Positions 50,641 through 58,591 of a stretch of 64,000 nt of DNA are shown here, piece by piece. Numbering within the stretch: position 1 is the first letter of the stretch; each line of letters begins with the position of its first letter. Origin of the DNA: Nocardioides lijunqiniae (GTDB lineage Bacteria > Actinomycetota > Actinomycetes > Propionibacteriales > Nocardioidaceae); contig NZ_JACJGM010000010.1 in the NCBI RefSeq assembly GCF_015024225.1, positions 1 through 64,000 on the forward strand, written 5' to 3'. The translations under genes were made by a program, and so were the position numbers. The notes beneath the pieces are model-generated. The model did not search any database and was not told the DNA's origin. It saw only the letters and a program-made list of their open reading frames with translations.

Positions 50641-52119
50641 TCAGCGACGACCGGAGCTGAACGACGCGGCGGTGTGGCTGCCGCCGGAGGAGGACGACGA
50701 GGACGAGCCGCGCGAGCGGCCGCCACCGGAGCGACCGCCGCCGGCGTTGCCGCCGGACTTGGGCGCCGCCTTGGCGGAGCCGCCGCGACCGCGGCCGCCA
50801 CCACCGCCGCCGGACTTGGGCTGGCCGCCGGAGCGACCACCGCCACCGCCACCGCCGGAGCGACGACGCGGGCCGCTGCCGCTGCCGACCGGCCGCGAGC
50901 CGGAGGACTCGGGGCGGTCGAGCTCGATGCCGCCGACGACCACCGTGCGCTCGCCGGGGGCGAGCGTGGTGAGCATCGGGTGCGAGGCGTTGTCGATGCG
51001 CGTGGTGGTCGGCTTGATGCCGGCCGCGCGGGTCAGCTGGCGCACGTCGCGCACCTGGTCGTCGGTCATCAGCGTGATGACGGTGCCCGCGGCGCCGGCT
51101 CGCGCCGTACGGCCCGAGCGGTGCAGGTAGGCCTTGTGCTCGGTCGGCGGGTCGGCGTGCACGACGAGGGCCACGTCGTCGACGTGGATGCCGCGCGCGG
51201 CGATGTCGGTCGCGACCAGGGTCGTGGCCTTGCCGGAGTGGAACATCTCCATGTTGCGCGTGCGCGCGTTCTGGCTCAGGTTGCCGTGCAGGTCGACCGA
51301 GGGCACGCCCGACTTGTTGAGCTGACGGGCCAGCGCCTTCGCGCCGTGCTTGGTGCGGGTGAAGACGACCGTGCGGCCCGGCGCGCTGGTCAGGTCGACC
51401 AGGATCGAGACGCGGTGCTCGCGGGCGACGTGCAGGACGTGGTGGTCCATGGTCGACACCGGCGACTGCGCCGAGTCGGCCTCGTGGACCTTCGGGGAGT
51501 GCAGGAAGCGCTTGACCAGGACGTCGATCGCCTTGTCGAGCGTCGCCGAGAACAGCAGGCGCTGACCTGACTGCGGGGTCTTGTCCATGATCCGGCGTAC
51601 GGCGGGCAGGAAGCCGAGGTCGGCCATGTGGTCGGCCTCGTCGAGCACGGTGACCTCGATGTTGCCGAGGTCGAGGTGGCCCTGCTGCATCAGGTCCTCG
51701 AGGCGACCGGGGCAGGCGACGACGATGTCGACGCCCTTGCGGAGGCCCTGGACCTGCGGGTTCTGGCCGACGCCACCGAAGACGGTGATCGTCGAGAAGC
51801 CGGCGGCCTTGGCCAGCGGCTGCAGCGCGGCGTGGATCTGGCCCACGAGCTCGCGGGTCGGCGCCAGGATCAGCGCACGCGGCGACTTGGGCGCCGCGCG
51901 GCGACCGGAGTCGGAGAGCCGCGAGATCATCGGCAGGAGGAAGGCGTAGGTCTTGCCGGAGCCGGTGCGGCCCCGGCCGAGGACGTCACGGCCGGCCAGC
52001 GAGTCGGGCAGCGTGGCCGCCTGGATCGGGGTCGGGACCGTGATGCCGGCCTCGGAGAGGATGGAGACGAGCTCGGACGGAACGCCGAGCGCGGCAAAGG
52101 AGGGCGAAGCAGTATTCAC
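50641..52119 (-). CDS. DEAD-box RNA helicase with glycine-rich tail
   Basis: A 492-residue ATP-dependent RNA helicase. Q-motif (TVPTPIQ), Walker A GRTGSGKT (50-57), PTREL, DEADHMADLG around 157, SAT, ARGIHVDDV and HRSGRTARAG are all intact. The last 110 residues are low-complexity Arg/Gly/Ser (SGGGGGGGRSGG type, then poly-Ser), an RNA-binding and possibly phase-separating tail like those of cold-shock helicases. Start ATG at 52119. A leader with small hairpins extends upstream for up to 200 bp, which would fit autoregulation or cold control (inference). Confidence 0.95.
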   Translation of the reverse strand: MNTASPSFAALGVPSELVSILSEAGITVPTPIQAATLPDSLAGRDVLGRGRTGSGKTYAFLLPMISRLSDSGRRAAPKSPRALILAPTRELVGQIHAALQPLAKAAGFSTITVFGGVGQNPQVQGLRKGVDIVVACPGRLEDLMQQGHLDLGNIEVTVLDEADHMADLGFLPAVRRIMDKTPQSGQRLLFSATLDKAIDVLVKRFLHSPKVHEADSAQSPVSTMDHHVLHVAREHRVSILVDLTSAPGRTVVFTRTKHGAKALARQLNKSGVPSVDLHGNLSQNARTRNMEMFHSGKATTLVATDIAARGIHVDDVALVVHADPPTEHKAYLHRSGRTARAGAAGTVITLMTDDQVRDVRQLTRAAGIKPTTTRIDNASHPMLTTLAPGERTVVVGGIELDRPESSGSRPVGSGSGPRRRSGGGGGGGRSGGQPKSGGGGGGRGRGGSAKAAPKSGGNAGGGRSGGGRSRGSSSSSSSGGSHTAASFSSGRR

Positions 52120-52312
52120 AGGGAGTCACTAACGTTGGTGTGTCTCACCAAGCTGGCCCGTCGGCGACGGGCGGGAAGCATGTGCCTCACGAAGGAGGGG
52201 CGCGACCGGGACCGAGGATCTCGTGCGCGCGGGAGCTCGAGGCAAGACTGAACGAGCTGCTGAAGCAAGCCTAGGGCAACCGGCCGCACAACCCGGCATT
52301 GCCAGCGCTCCA
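52120..52312 (-). promoter_or_regulatory. Structured leader of the DEAD-box helicase gene
   Basis: Two hairpins lie near the start codon: TTGGTG-TGTCT-CACCAA (52135-52151) and CCCGTC-GGC-GACGGG (52157-52171). The remaining 140 bp hold no gene; the far end carries the promoter of the divergent NAD(P)-binding protein gene. Confidence 0.5.
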
Positions 52313-52324
52313 TAGGGTGTGAGC

Positions 52325-53233
52325 ATGACCACCGTCCTCGTCACCGGAGCCACCGGCTTCGTCGGCCGCCGTCTCGTGCCCGAGCTCGTCGATCAGGGGC
52401 ACACGGTGCGCGCCATGACCCGCCACCCCGACACCTACGACGGGCCGGGTGAGGCCGTCGGCGCCGACGTCGGCGATCCCGACAGCCTGGACCGCGCGCT
52501 GGCGGGCGCGGACGTCGCGGTCTACCTCGTCCACTCCCTCGACGACCAGGACTTCGAGCGCAAGGACGCGGAGGCGGCGAGGGCCTTCGGGCGCGCCGCG
52601 GCCGGCGCCGGCGTGCGCCAGATCATCTACCTCGGCGGCCTGGGCGCCGACGGCGACGACCTCTCGGCGCACCTGCGCTCGCGACGTGAGGTCGAGTCGC
52701 TGCTGGGCGAGGACGGCGTCCCCGTCACCGTCCTGCGCGCCGCGATCGTCGTGGGCGCCGGCGGGATCTCCTGGGAGATGACCCGCCAGCTGGTGAAGAA
52801 CCTGCCCGCGATGGTCGTGCCCAAGTGGGCCGCCACCCGCACCCAGCCGGTCGCGATCTCCGACGTCGTGCGCTACCTCTCCGGCGTCGTCGACCACGAC
52901 GAGGCGATCGGGAAGGTCTTCGAGATCGGCGGCGCCGACCGGTTGAGCTACATCGAGATGCTCCAGCAGGCCTCGCAGGTGATGAACGGCCGGACCCTGC
53001 GGGTCTTCCAGGTGCCGGTGCTGACGCCCAAGCTGTCGTCGTACTGGATCTCGTTCGTCACGAACGTCGACGTCACGACCGGCCGCAACCTGATCGACTC
53101 GATGGGCACCGAGGTCATCGTCACCGACGACTCGATCCTCCGCGTCGTGCCGGGCGAGCCGCTGAGCTACCGCGAGGCCGTCGAGGTCGCCATCGAGGAG
53201 TCGAAGGCCTCAGCCGCCGAAGAGCAGGGGTAG
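52325..53233 (+). CDS. NAD(P)H-binding NmrA/SDR-like protein
   Basis: A 302-residue atypical SDR: TTVLVTGATGFVGRRLVPEL (2-21), DVGDPDSLDRALAGADVAVYLVHSL, IIYLGGLGADGDDLSAHLRSR and VLRAAIVVGAGG. The family (complex I 39-kDa-like/YbjT-like) includes proteins with structural or quinone-related roles and often lacks a free catalytic Tyr-Lys pair, as here. ATG at 52325 is chosen because TAGGGT (52313-52318) precedes it by 6 nt, a typical leaderless start; GTG at 52319 is less likely. Its last 24 nt overlap the convergent CPBP gene. Confidence 0.87.
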   Translation: MTTVLVTGATGFVGRRLVPELVDQGHTVRAMTRHPDTYDGPGEAVGADVGDPDSLDRALAGADVAVYLVHSLDDQDFERKDAEAARAFGRAAAGAGVRQIIYLGGLGADGDDLSAHLRSRREVESLLGEDGVPVTVLRAAIVVGAGGISWEMTRQLVKNLPAMVVPKWAATRTQPVAISDVVRYLSGVVDHDEAIGKVFEIGGADRLSYIEMLQQASQVMNGRTLRVFQVPVLTPKLSSYWISFVTNVDVTTGRNLIDSMGTEVIVTDDSILRVVPGEPLSYREAVEVAIEESKASAAEEQG

Positions 53234-53899
53234 CGCCAGCAGCATCGTCAGCGACCACGTGCAGTGGGTGAGGATCGGCGCCAGGATCCCGCCCGACGCG
53301 CGGCGCTGCAGCCCGACGATCACGCCGAGCAGGATCGCCGCGAACGACAGCATGATGTTGCCGGAGGCCAGCGTCGCCACGATGTAGGCGATCGAGGTCC
53401 ACAGCACCGGCCGGCGCGGGATCGCGGCGTAGGCGGCGCCGCGGAAGAACAGCTCCTCGGCGACGCCGTTGATCGCCGTGATCAGGGCCAGCAGCGGCAG
53501 CGACCCCTGGTCGGCGTAGTCGAGGACCGAGGTCACCTGGCGCTCGAGGGGGTCGATGGTGCGCACGACCAGCGAGCCCGCGATGAAGACCGCGGACAGG
53601 CCCAGGCCGATCAGGATCGGGGTGAGGACGGGGCGGACGTGGTCGTCGCGCCGCGCGATCCGGCCGAGGTGCAGCGGGCCGGAGGCGAAGGCGCCGACGG
53701 CCCAGACGGCGGCCAGGCCGAACGTCGCCGGGTAGAACCACCGGCTGCCCGGGTCGATGCGCAGCGACAGGCCCAGCACCAGCGCGCCGAGCAGCACGAA
53801 GCAGATCGTGACCACCTGACGCCGCCGCAACGCCGTCGGGGTCTCATGGTGGTCGCGCGGGACGACGTCCCACAACGACCGCTCGAGCCACGCACGCAC
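53210..53899 (-). CDS. CPBP family intramembrane metalloprotease
   Basis: A 229-residue membrane protein with about six to seven helices and the CPBP (Abi/CAAX-like) motifs: EELFFRG with Glu148, Glu149 and Arg153, a middle Asn-containing helix NIMLSFAAILLGVI and His212 in PILTHCTWS. The family cleaves prenylated or small peptide substrates or acts in bacteriocin immunity; no such genes are next to it. GTG at 53897-53899 is chosen because GAGGGG lies 8 nt upstream; GTG at 53908 would leave no space for a ribosome-binding site. It overlaps the convergent NmrA-like gene by 24 nt. Confidence 0.88.
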   Translation of the reverse strand: MRAWLERSLWDVVPRDHHETPTALRRRQVVTICFVLLGALVLGLSLRIDPGSRWFYPATFGLAAVWAVGAFASGPLHLGRIARRDDHVRPVLTPILIGLGLSAVFIAGSLVVRTIDPLERQVTSVLDYADQGSLPLLALITAINGVAEELFFRGAAYAAIPRRPVLWTSIAYIVATLASGNIMLSFAAILLGVIVGLQRRASGGILAPILTHCTWSLTMLLALPLLFGG

Positions 53900-53905
53900 A
53901 CAGAT

Positions 53906-53940
53906 CACCCCTCGCCGTAAGACTCTACGGGCGAGGGGTG
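53906..53940 (-). terminator. csbD terminator next to the CPBP start
   Basis: CACCCCTCGCCGTA pairs with its complement except for one bulged G, with loop AGACTC. It is 26 bp after the csbD stop on the minus strand. Its 3' arm contains the GAGGGG ribosome-binding site of the CPBP gene, so read-through message would hide that site. Confidence 0.7.
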
Positions 53941-53966
53941 AGCGTGCTCGAACTGAGTGACGGACG

Positions 53967-54161
53967 CTACTTCTTGAACGCGTCCTTGACGTCGCCCACG
54001 GCGTCCTTGGCCTTCTCGGCGCCGTCCTTCAGCGAGGACTTGGCCTGGTCGCCCTTGCCCTCGGCCTCGAGGCTCTCGTCGCCGGTCGCCTTGCCGGTGT
54101 GCTCCTTGGCCTTGCCGCCGAGGTCCTCGGCCTTGTTGCTGAGCTTGTCGTCCAGTCCCAT
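53967..54161 (-). CDS. CsbD family stress protein
   Basis: A 64-residue hydrophilic protein of the CsbD family: MGLDDKLSNKAEDLGGKAKEHTGKATGDESLEAEGKGDQAKSSLKDGAEKAKDAVGDVKDAF is mostly Lys, Glu, Asp, Ala and Gly and predicted to be helical or disordered. CsbD proteins accumulate in general stress; the molecular role is unknown. ATG at 54161 is only 2 nt after the stop of the EthA-like gene, and its ribosome-binding site AGGAGG is formed by the last two Arg codons and the stop of that gene, so translation is coupled. A terminator follows at 53906-53940. Confidence 0.93.
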   Translation of the reverse strand: MGLDDKLSNKAEDLGGKAKEHTGKATGDESLEAEGKGDQAKSSLKDGAEKAKDAVGDVKDAFKK

Positions 54162-54163
54162 TG

Positions 54164-55657
54164 CTACCTCCTGGGTTGTACGCGTGACGCCGCCGACGGT
54201 TTGCCAGCGGACGTGCCTCCAGTGAACGTCAGCACCCCGTCCGCCACCACACCCCGGCGGATGGTCCGCAGGTCGGTGACGTAGTTCTGCTTCAGCAGCC
54301 ACGGCGCCCGGTCGCCCTGCTTGGGCAGCACATCGAGGGACCGCAACACGTAGCCGGCCTTGAAGTCGAGGAACGGCTGCTCGCCCACCGAGGGGTCCTT
54401 GACCGCCACCACCGTGGTGGTCCCGGTCTCGTCGAGGTGACGCAGCACCCGGCAGACGTAGTCGGCGACCAGGTCGGCCTTGAGCGTCCAGGACGCGTTG
54501 GTGTAGCCGATCGTGTAGGCGAAGTTGGGGACGCCGCTGAGCATCAGCGCCTTGTAGGCCATCGTCTCCGACAGCTCCACCGGCACCCCGTCGACGACGA
54601 GGTCGACGCCGCCGAACGGCAGCAGCCGCAGGCCGGTGGCCGTCACGACGATGTCGGCCTCGAGCTCCTCGCCCGACGTCAGCCGGATGCCCGTGGGCGT
54701 GAACGTCTCGATGGTGTCGGTGACGATCGAGGCGTCGCCGCGGCGCAGCGCCCGGAACAGGTCGCCGTCGGGCACGAAGCAGACCCGCTGGTCCCAGGGG
54801 TCGTAGACGGGCTTGAAGTGCTCATCGACGTCGACGCCCTCGGGCAGCTGCTTGGCGGTCTGGTCGCGGATCATCCGCTTCACGAGCGCCGGGCGCCGCT
54901 GGCTGAGCTGGTAGAAGCCGATGGCGGTGAGGATGTTGGCCCAGCGCACGACGGGGTACGACAGCCGCTGCGGCAGCCGGCGCAGGAGCTTGGCCAGCGG
55001 GTCGCGCCCCGAGCGGGACATGACGTACGTCGGCGAGCGCTGCAGCATCGTGACGTGCTCGGCGGTCGTGGCCATCGCCGGCACGAGCGTGATCGCCGTG
55101 GCCCCGCTGCCGATGACCACGACCCGCTTGCCGGTGTGGTCGAGGTCCTCAGGCCAGTGCTGCGGGTGCACGACGTCGCCGGCGAAGTCGTCCTGGCCGG
55201 GGAACGTCGGCGCGTAGCCCTGCTCGTAGTCGTAGTAGCCCGAACAGCCCCACAGGAAGTCCGTCGTGATCGTCACGGGCTCGCCGTCGTGGTCGGCGGT
55301 GACGGTCCAGCACGCGGTCTCGGAGTCCCAGCTGGCGGTGGTGACGCGGTGGCGGTAGCGGATCAGCTCGTCCACGCCGTACTCGTGGGCGACCGTGCGC
55401 AGGTAGTCGAGGATCAGCGGCCCGTCGGCCAGCGCGGTGTCGCCCGGCCACGGCCGCCAGTGGAAGCCGAAGGTGAACATGTCGGAGTCGGAGCGGATGC
55501 CGGGGTACGTGAACAGGTCCCACGTCCCGCCGCTGCGCTCGCGGCTCTCCAGGACGGCCACGCTGCGGCCGGGGTGCTCGGTGCGCAGCCGGCAGGCCGC
55601 GCCGATCCCGGCCAGGCCGGCGCCGATGACCAACACGTCCACGTGCTCGGTGCTCAT
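54164..55657 (-). CDS. EthA-like Baeyer-Villiger / flavin monooxygenase
   Basis: A 497-residue flavoprotein with FAD site VIGAGLAGIGAA (9-20), NADP site VVIGSGATAITLVPA, the Baeyer-Villiger fingerprint FAGDVVHPQHWP (F-x-G-x3-H-x3-W-P) and near-identical landmarks to M. tuberculosis EthA: GGTWDLFTYPGIRSDSDMFT, MLQRSPTYV, YDPWDQRVC, AYTIGYTNASWTLKADLV. EthA oxidises ketones to esters and activates thioamide drugs such as ethionamide. No EthR-type TetR gene is adjacent. ATG at 55657 has TAGCGT at 55665-55670, 7 nt upstream, so the message is probably leaderless. CsbD is encoded right behind it in the same transcript. Confidence 0.92.
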   Translation of the reverse strand: MSTEHVDVLVIGAGLAGIGAACRLRTEHPGRSVAVLESRERSGGTWDLFTYPGIRSDSDMFTFGFHWRPWPGDTALADGPLILDYLRTVAHEYGVDELIRYRHRVTTASWDSETACWTVTADHDGEPVTITTDFLWGCSGYYDYEQGYAPTFPGQDDFAGDVVHPQHWPEDLDHTGKRVVVIGSGATAITLVPAMATTAEHVTMLQRSPTYVMSRSGRDPLAKLLRRLPQRLSYPVVRWANILTAIGFYQLSQRRPALVKRMIRDQTAKQLPEGVDVDEHFKPVYDPWDQRVCFVPDGDLFRALRRGDASIVTDTIETFTPTGIRLTSGEELEADIVVTATGLRLLPFGGVDLVVDGVPVELSETMAYKALMLSGVPNFAYTIGYTNASWTLKADLVADYVCRVLRHLDETGTTTVVAVKDPSVGEQPFLDFKAGYVLRSLDVLPKQGDRAPWLLKQNYVTDLRTIRRGVVADGVLTFTGGTSAGKPSAASRVQPRR

Positions 55658-55720
55658 GTCGTGCACGCTAGCCCGATCCGGCGCCTATTGACAGTTGTTC
55701 AGCAAGCGGCGTGGGTCACG

Positions 55721-55778
55721 GTGGCCGGTCTCGACGGGCGTTCGTCGCTGGCGCTCCTCACTGCTCGACCGCCGAGGC
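55721..55778 (-). repeat. Family A element 11
   Basis: GGTGGCCGGTCTCGACGGGC, then GCGCTCCTCACTGCTCGACC and GCCGAGGC. Degenerate copy between the CoA-transferase stop (55781) and the EthA-like start region. Confidence 0.6.
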
Positions 55779-55780
55779 GG

Positions 55781-56938
55781 CTAGGCCTGGACGGCGACGC
55801 CGCGGGCGAGGAGGTCGTCGACTCCCGCGATGCCCCAGGCGGCGAGGGCCTCGCGGGTGTGGGTGCCGGCGGCGGGCGAGGGGGGCAGGCCGAGGGTCGC
55901 GGCGGTGCGGGAGAAGCGCGGCGCCGGCTGCGGCTGGACCATCCCGTCGCGCTCGACGAAGGTCTCGCGGGCGCGCAGGTGCGGGTGCTCGAAGGCCTCG
56001 CTGACCGGGATGATCCCGGCCACGCAGGCGTCGGTGCCCTCGAAGACCCCCACCCACTCGGCCTGGGTGCGCGACCCGAAGGTCTCCGTGAAGACGGCCC
56101 GCATCTCGTCGTAGCGCTCCGGCTCGCCCTGCCCGGGGCAGGTGTCCCGGATGCCCAAAGTGGTCACGAGCGCGTCGAAGAACTGGGGCTCGAGCGCGGC
56201 CACCGACAGGTGGCGCCCGTCCGAGGTCTCGTAGACGTCGTAGAACGGGACGCCGCCGTCGAGGAGGTTCGCGCCACGCTGCTCGGTGAAGCCGCCGCTC
56301 GCGAGGAACGCCGCGGTCATCGCGTTGAGGTGGGCGGTGCCGTCGACGATCGCGGCGTCCACGACCTGTCCCCTGCCCGAGACGCGGGCCTCGAGGAGGG
56401 CGGCGAGGATCCCGATGACGAGGTACGTCGAGCCGCCGCCGAAGTCGCCGACCAGGTTGGACGGGAAGTGCGGCCTGGCCGGGTCCTGGCCCATGCCGTG
56501 CAGGGCGCCGGTGATCGCGATGTAGTTCATGTCGTGGCCGGCCGCCTTGGCCAGCGGGCCGTCCTGGCCCCAGCCGGTCATCCGGCCGTAGACGACGCGC
56601 TCGTTGACCGCCAGGCAGTCGTCGGGGCCCAGACCCAGCCGCTCGGTGACGCCCGGGCGCATCCCCTCGATCACCACGTCGGCGCCGCGGACCAGCTCGA
56701 GCACGGTGGCGACCGCGTCGGGGTCCTTGAGGTTGAGCGCGACGCTGGGACGCCCGCGGTTGAGCAGCATCGTGGCACCGCCGGCGAGGGCCTGTCCGCC
56801 GGGCCGCTCGACGCGGATCACGTCGGCGCCGAGGTCGGCCAGGATCATGCAGGCGTGCGGTCCGGGGCCGATCCCCGCGATCTCGACGACCTTGACCCCG
56901 CGCAGCGGTCCGGTGCCCTGTCCCAGTTCGTACGTCAT
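55781..56938 (-). CDS. CaiB/BaiF family, alpha-methylacyl-CoA racemase-like
   Basis: A 385-residue class III CoA-transferase-fold protein. Its residues match alpha-methylacyl-CoA racemase rather than a transferase: His135 in AGHDMNYIA, Asp165 in VGDFGGGS and the Glu in ALEPQFF correspond to the racemase acid/base residues, and the transferase Asp seen in formyl-CoA transferase is not needed. It would interconvert the C2 epimers of branched acyl-CoAs so that acyl-CoA dehydrogenases can act. ATG at 56938 is chosen because CATGAT lies 7 nt upstream (leaderless-type); ATG at 56950 is possible. A TGACAG/CTGTCA palindrome at 56950-56966 overlaps the promoter. Confidence 0.9.
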   Translation of the reverse strand: MTYELGQGTGPLRGVKVVEIAGIGPGPHACMILADLGADVIRVERPGGQALAGGATMLLNRGRPSVALNLKDPDAVATVLELVRGADVVIEGMRPGVTERLGLGPDDCLAVNERVVYGRMTGWGQDGPLAKAAGHDMNYIAITGALHGMGQDPARPHFPSNLVGDFGGGSTYLVIGILAALLEARVSGRGQVVDAAIVDGTAHLNAMTAAFLASGGFTEQRGANLLDGGVPFYDVYETSDGRHLSVAALEPQFFDALVTTLGIRDTCPGQGEPERYDEMRAVFTETFGSRTQAEWVGVFEGTDACVAGIIPVSEAFEHPHLRARETFVERDGMVQPQPAPRFSRTAATLGLPPSPAAGTHTREALAAWGIAGVDDLLARGVAVQA

Positions 56939-56949
56939 GCGGGCGATCA

Positions 56950-56966
56950 TGACAGAACGACTGTCA
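56950..56966. promoter_or_regulatory. Palindrome over the racemase promoter
   Basis: TGACAG-AACGA-CTGTCA, with CTGTCACAG extending it on one side. It sits between the -35 region and the -10 candidate CATGAT (56946-56951), where a bound repressor would block transcription. It shares the TGTCACA half-site with the MerR operator at 49634-49660. Confidence 0.55.
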
Positions 56967-56991
56967 CAGTGGAACGGGACGGCGACCGGCG

Positions 56992-57732
56992 TCAGCCCGG
57001 GAGCACCCGGGTGAGGAACTGCCGGGTCCGCTCCTCGCGGGGGTCGGTGAAGATCTGCTGCGGCGGACCCTGCTCGAGGATCCGGCCGTCGCTGAGGAAG
57101 CACACCGTGGTGGCTACCTCGCGCGCGAAGCCCATCTCGTGCGTGGCCAGCACCATCGTGGTGCCGCGCTCGGCTAGGTCGCGCACGATCCCGAGCACCT
57201 CGCCGACCAGCTCGGGGTCGAGCGCCGCGGTGATCTCGTCGAGCAGCAGCAGCGTCGGCTGCGTGCACAGCGCGCGCACCAGCGCCACCCGCTGCTGCTG
57301 GCCGCCGGAGAGGCGGTCGGGATGCTTGTCGACGTGGTCGGCCAGCCCGAACGTCGCCAGCAGCTCGCGCGCGCGGTCCTCGGCGGCGCCGCGGGCCAGC
57401 CCGTGCACCCGCCGCGGCGCGAGCGTGCAGTTGTCGAGCACGCTCAGGTGCGGGAAGAGGTTGTAGGCCTGGAAGACCATGCCCATCCGCTGCCGCACCT
57501 CGCGCGGGTCGACGTGCGGGTCGGAGATCTCGCGTCCCTCGAAGCGGATCACGCCGTCGTCGACGTCCTCGAGCAGGTTCAGGCAGCGCAGCAGCGTCGA
57601 CTTGCCCGAGCCGGACGAGCCGATCAGGCAGACCACGTCGTGCGGGTGCACGTCGAGGGTCACGTCGTCGAGGACGACCCGGTCGCCGTAGGACTTGCGG
57701 ACCTCGAGGGCCTCCAGGAGCGGGGCGGTCAT
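56992..57732 (-). CDS. Polar amino-acid ABC transporter ATP-binding protein
   Basis: A 246-residue ABC ATPase: Walker A GSSGSGKST (38-46), signature LSGGQQQRVALVRAL, Walker B LLLLDEITAALDPE and the switch THEMGFAREV, typical of the GlnQ/HisP subfamily that drives uptake of polar amino acids. It is the last gene of a three-gene uptake operon (binding protein 59442, permease 58591, ATPase 57732). ATG start follows AAGGGAG; the gap from the permease stop is 10 bp. The racemase-like gene 53 bp downstream has its own promoter. Confidence 0.96.
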   Translation of the reverse strand: MTAPLLEALEVRKSYGDRVVLDDVTLDVHPHDVVCLIGSSGSGKSTLLRCLNLLEDVDDGVIRFEGREISDPHVDPREVRQRMGMVFQAYNLFPHLSVLDNCTLAPRRVHGLARGAAEDRARELLATFGLADHVDKHPDRLSGGQQQRVALVRALCTQPTLLLLDEITAALDPELVGEVLGIVRDLAERGTTMVLATHEMGFAREVATTVCFLSDGRILEQGPPQQIFTDPREERTRQFLTRVLPG

Positions 57733-57742
57733 CGGACTCCCT

Positions 57743-58591
57743 TCATCGAACGCCTGCGCGCTCGCGCTCGAGGGCGCGCCGGCCCAGCCAGTCGGTGAGA
57801 CGCGCCAGAGGGATGGTGATCGCGATGAAGAAGACCGAGACCACGACGTACGGCGTGTAGTTGAACGTGTAGCCGGTGGTGTCGCGCGCGGCGAAGACGG
57901 CGTCGAACACGCCGACGACCGAGACCAGCGCGGTGTCCTTCTGCAGCGAGACGAAGTCGTTGAGCAGCGGCGGGGCCACCCGGCGCACGGCCTGGGGCAC
58001 CACGACGAAGCGCATCGTCTGGGTCCGGCTGAGCGCCAGCGCCTCGGCGCTCATCACCTGCGAGGGGTGGATCGACTCGATGCCGGAGCGGAACACCTCG
58101 GCGACGTAGGCGCCGTAGGACAGCACCAGCGCGACCCCGGCCCACACGTAGCGGTCGTCGGTGAGGCCCTCCAGGCGCAGGGCGGGGACGCCGAAGCCGA
58201 GCATCAGGATCAGCAGCACGGTGGGGACGCCGCGGAAGATGTCGACGTAGACCACGGCCAGCAGCCGGAACGGCGCGAGCAGCGGGCTGCGGGAGGTGCG
58301 CGCCAGCGCGACGGCGAGACCGAGCGCGAGGATCGCGACCTCGCAGATGAGGAAGAGCTTGACGTTGAGCCAGAAGCCGTCGCGGATGTCGGGCAGGGCG
58401 TCCTTGGCGTAGCCCCAGTCGAAGAAGGTCTCGCGGAAGCGGTCCCACCCGGGGGCGCTGAGGAGCACCGTCACGAGGCCGGCGAGGACCAGCGCGATCG
58501 CGCCGGAGGCGACCAGCAGGGAGCGGGTGCGCTGCTGGCGTCGTACGCGGCGACGCTCCAGCTCGCGGTCGCTCGGCTGCCAGTCGGTCAC
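57743..58591 (-). CDS. Polar amino-acid ABC transporter permease
   Basis: A 282-residue membrane permease with about five to six helices, an N-terminal charged segment (ELERRRVRRQQRTRS) and the EAA loop that contacts the ATPase (EALALSRTQTMRFVVVPQAVRRVAPPLLN, roughly 185-213). It belongs to the HisM/GlnP family of single-permease amino-acid importers; a homodimer would form the channel. GTG start at 58591 overlaps the stop of the binding-protein gene (GTGA). Substrate is set by the binding protein. Confidence 0.94.
   Translation of the reverse strand: MTDWQPSDRELERRRVRRQQRTRSLLVASGAIALVLAGLVTVLLSAPGWDRFRETFFDWGYAKDALPDIRDGFWLNVKLFLICEVAILALGLAVALARTSRSPLLAPFRLLAVVYVDIFRGVPTVLLILMLGFGVPALRLEGLTDDRYVWAGVALVLSYGAYVAEVFRSGIESIHPSQVMSAEALALSRTQTMRFVVVPQAVRRVAPPLLNDFVSLQKDTALVSVVGVFDAVFAARDTTGYTFNYTPYVVVSVFFIAITIPLARLTDWLGRRALERERAGVR

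Noticed and set aside
53210..53899. CPBP protease as bacteriocin immunity gene
   Set aside because: No peptide precursor or exporter gene is adjacent, so only the general family call is justified.
54437..57466. A 1009-codon open frame on the plus strand opposite the EthA-like and racemase-like genes
   Set aside because: At this GC content stop codons are rare in antisense frames. The translation is Arg/Gly/Val-rich low complexity without motifs, while both minus-strand genes have full family signatures.
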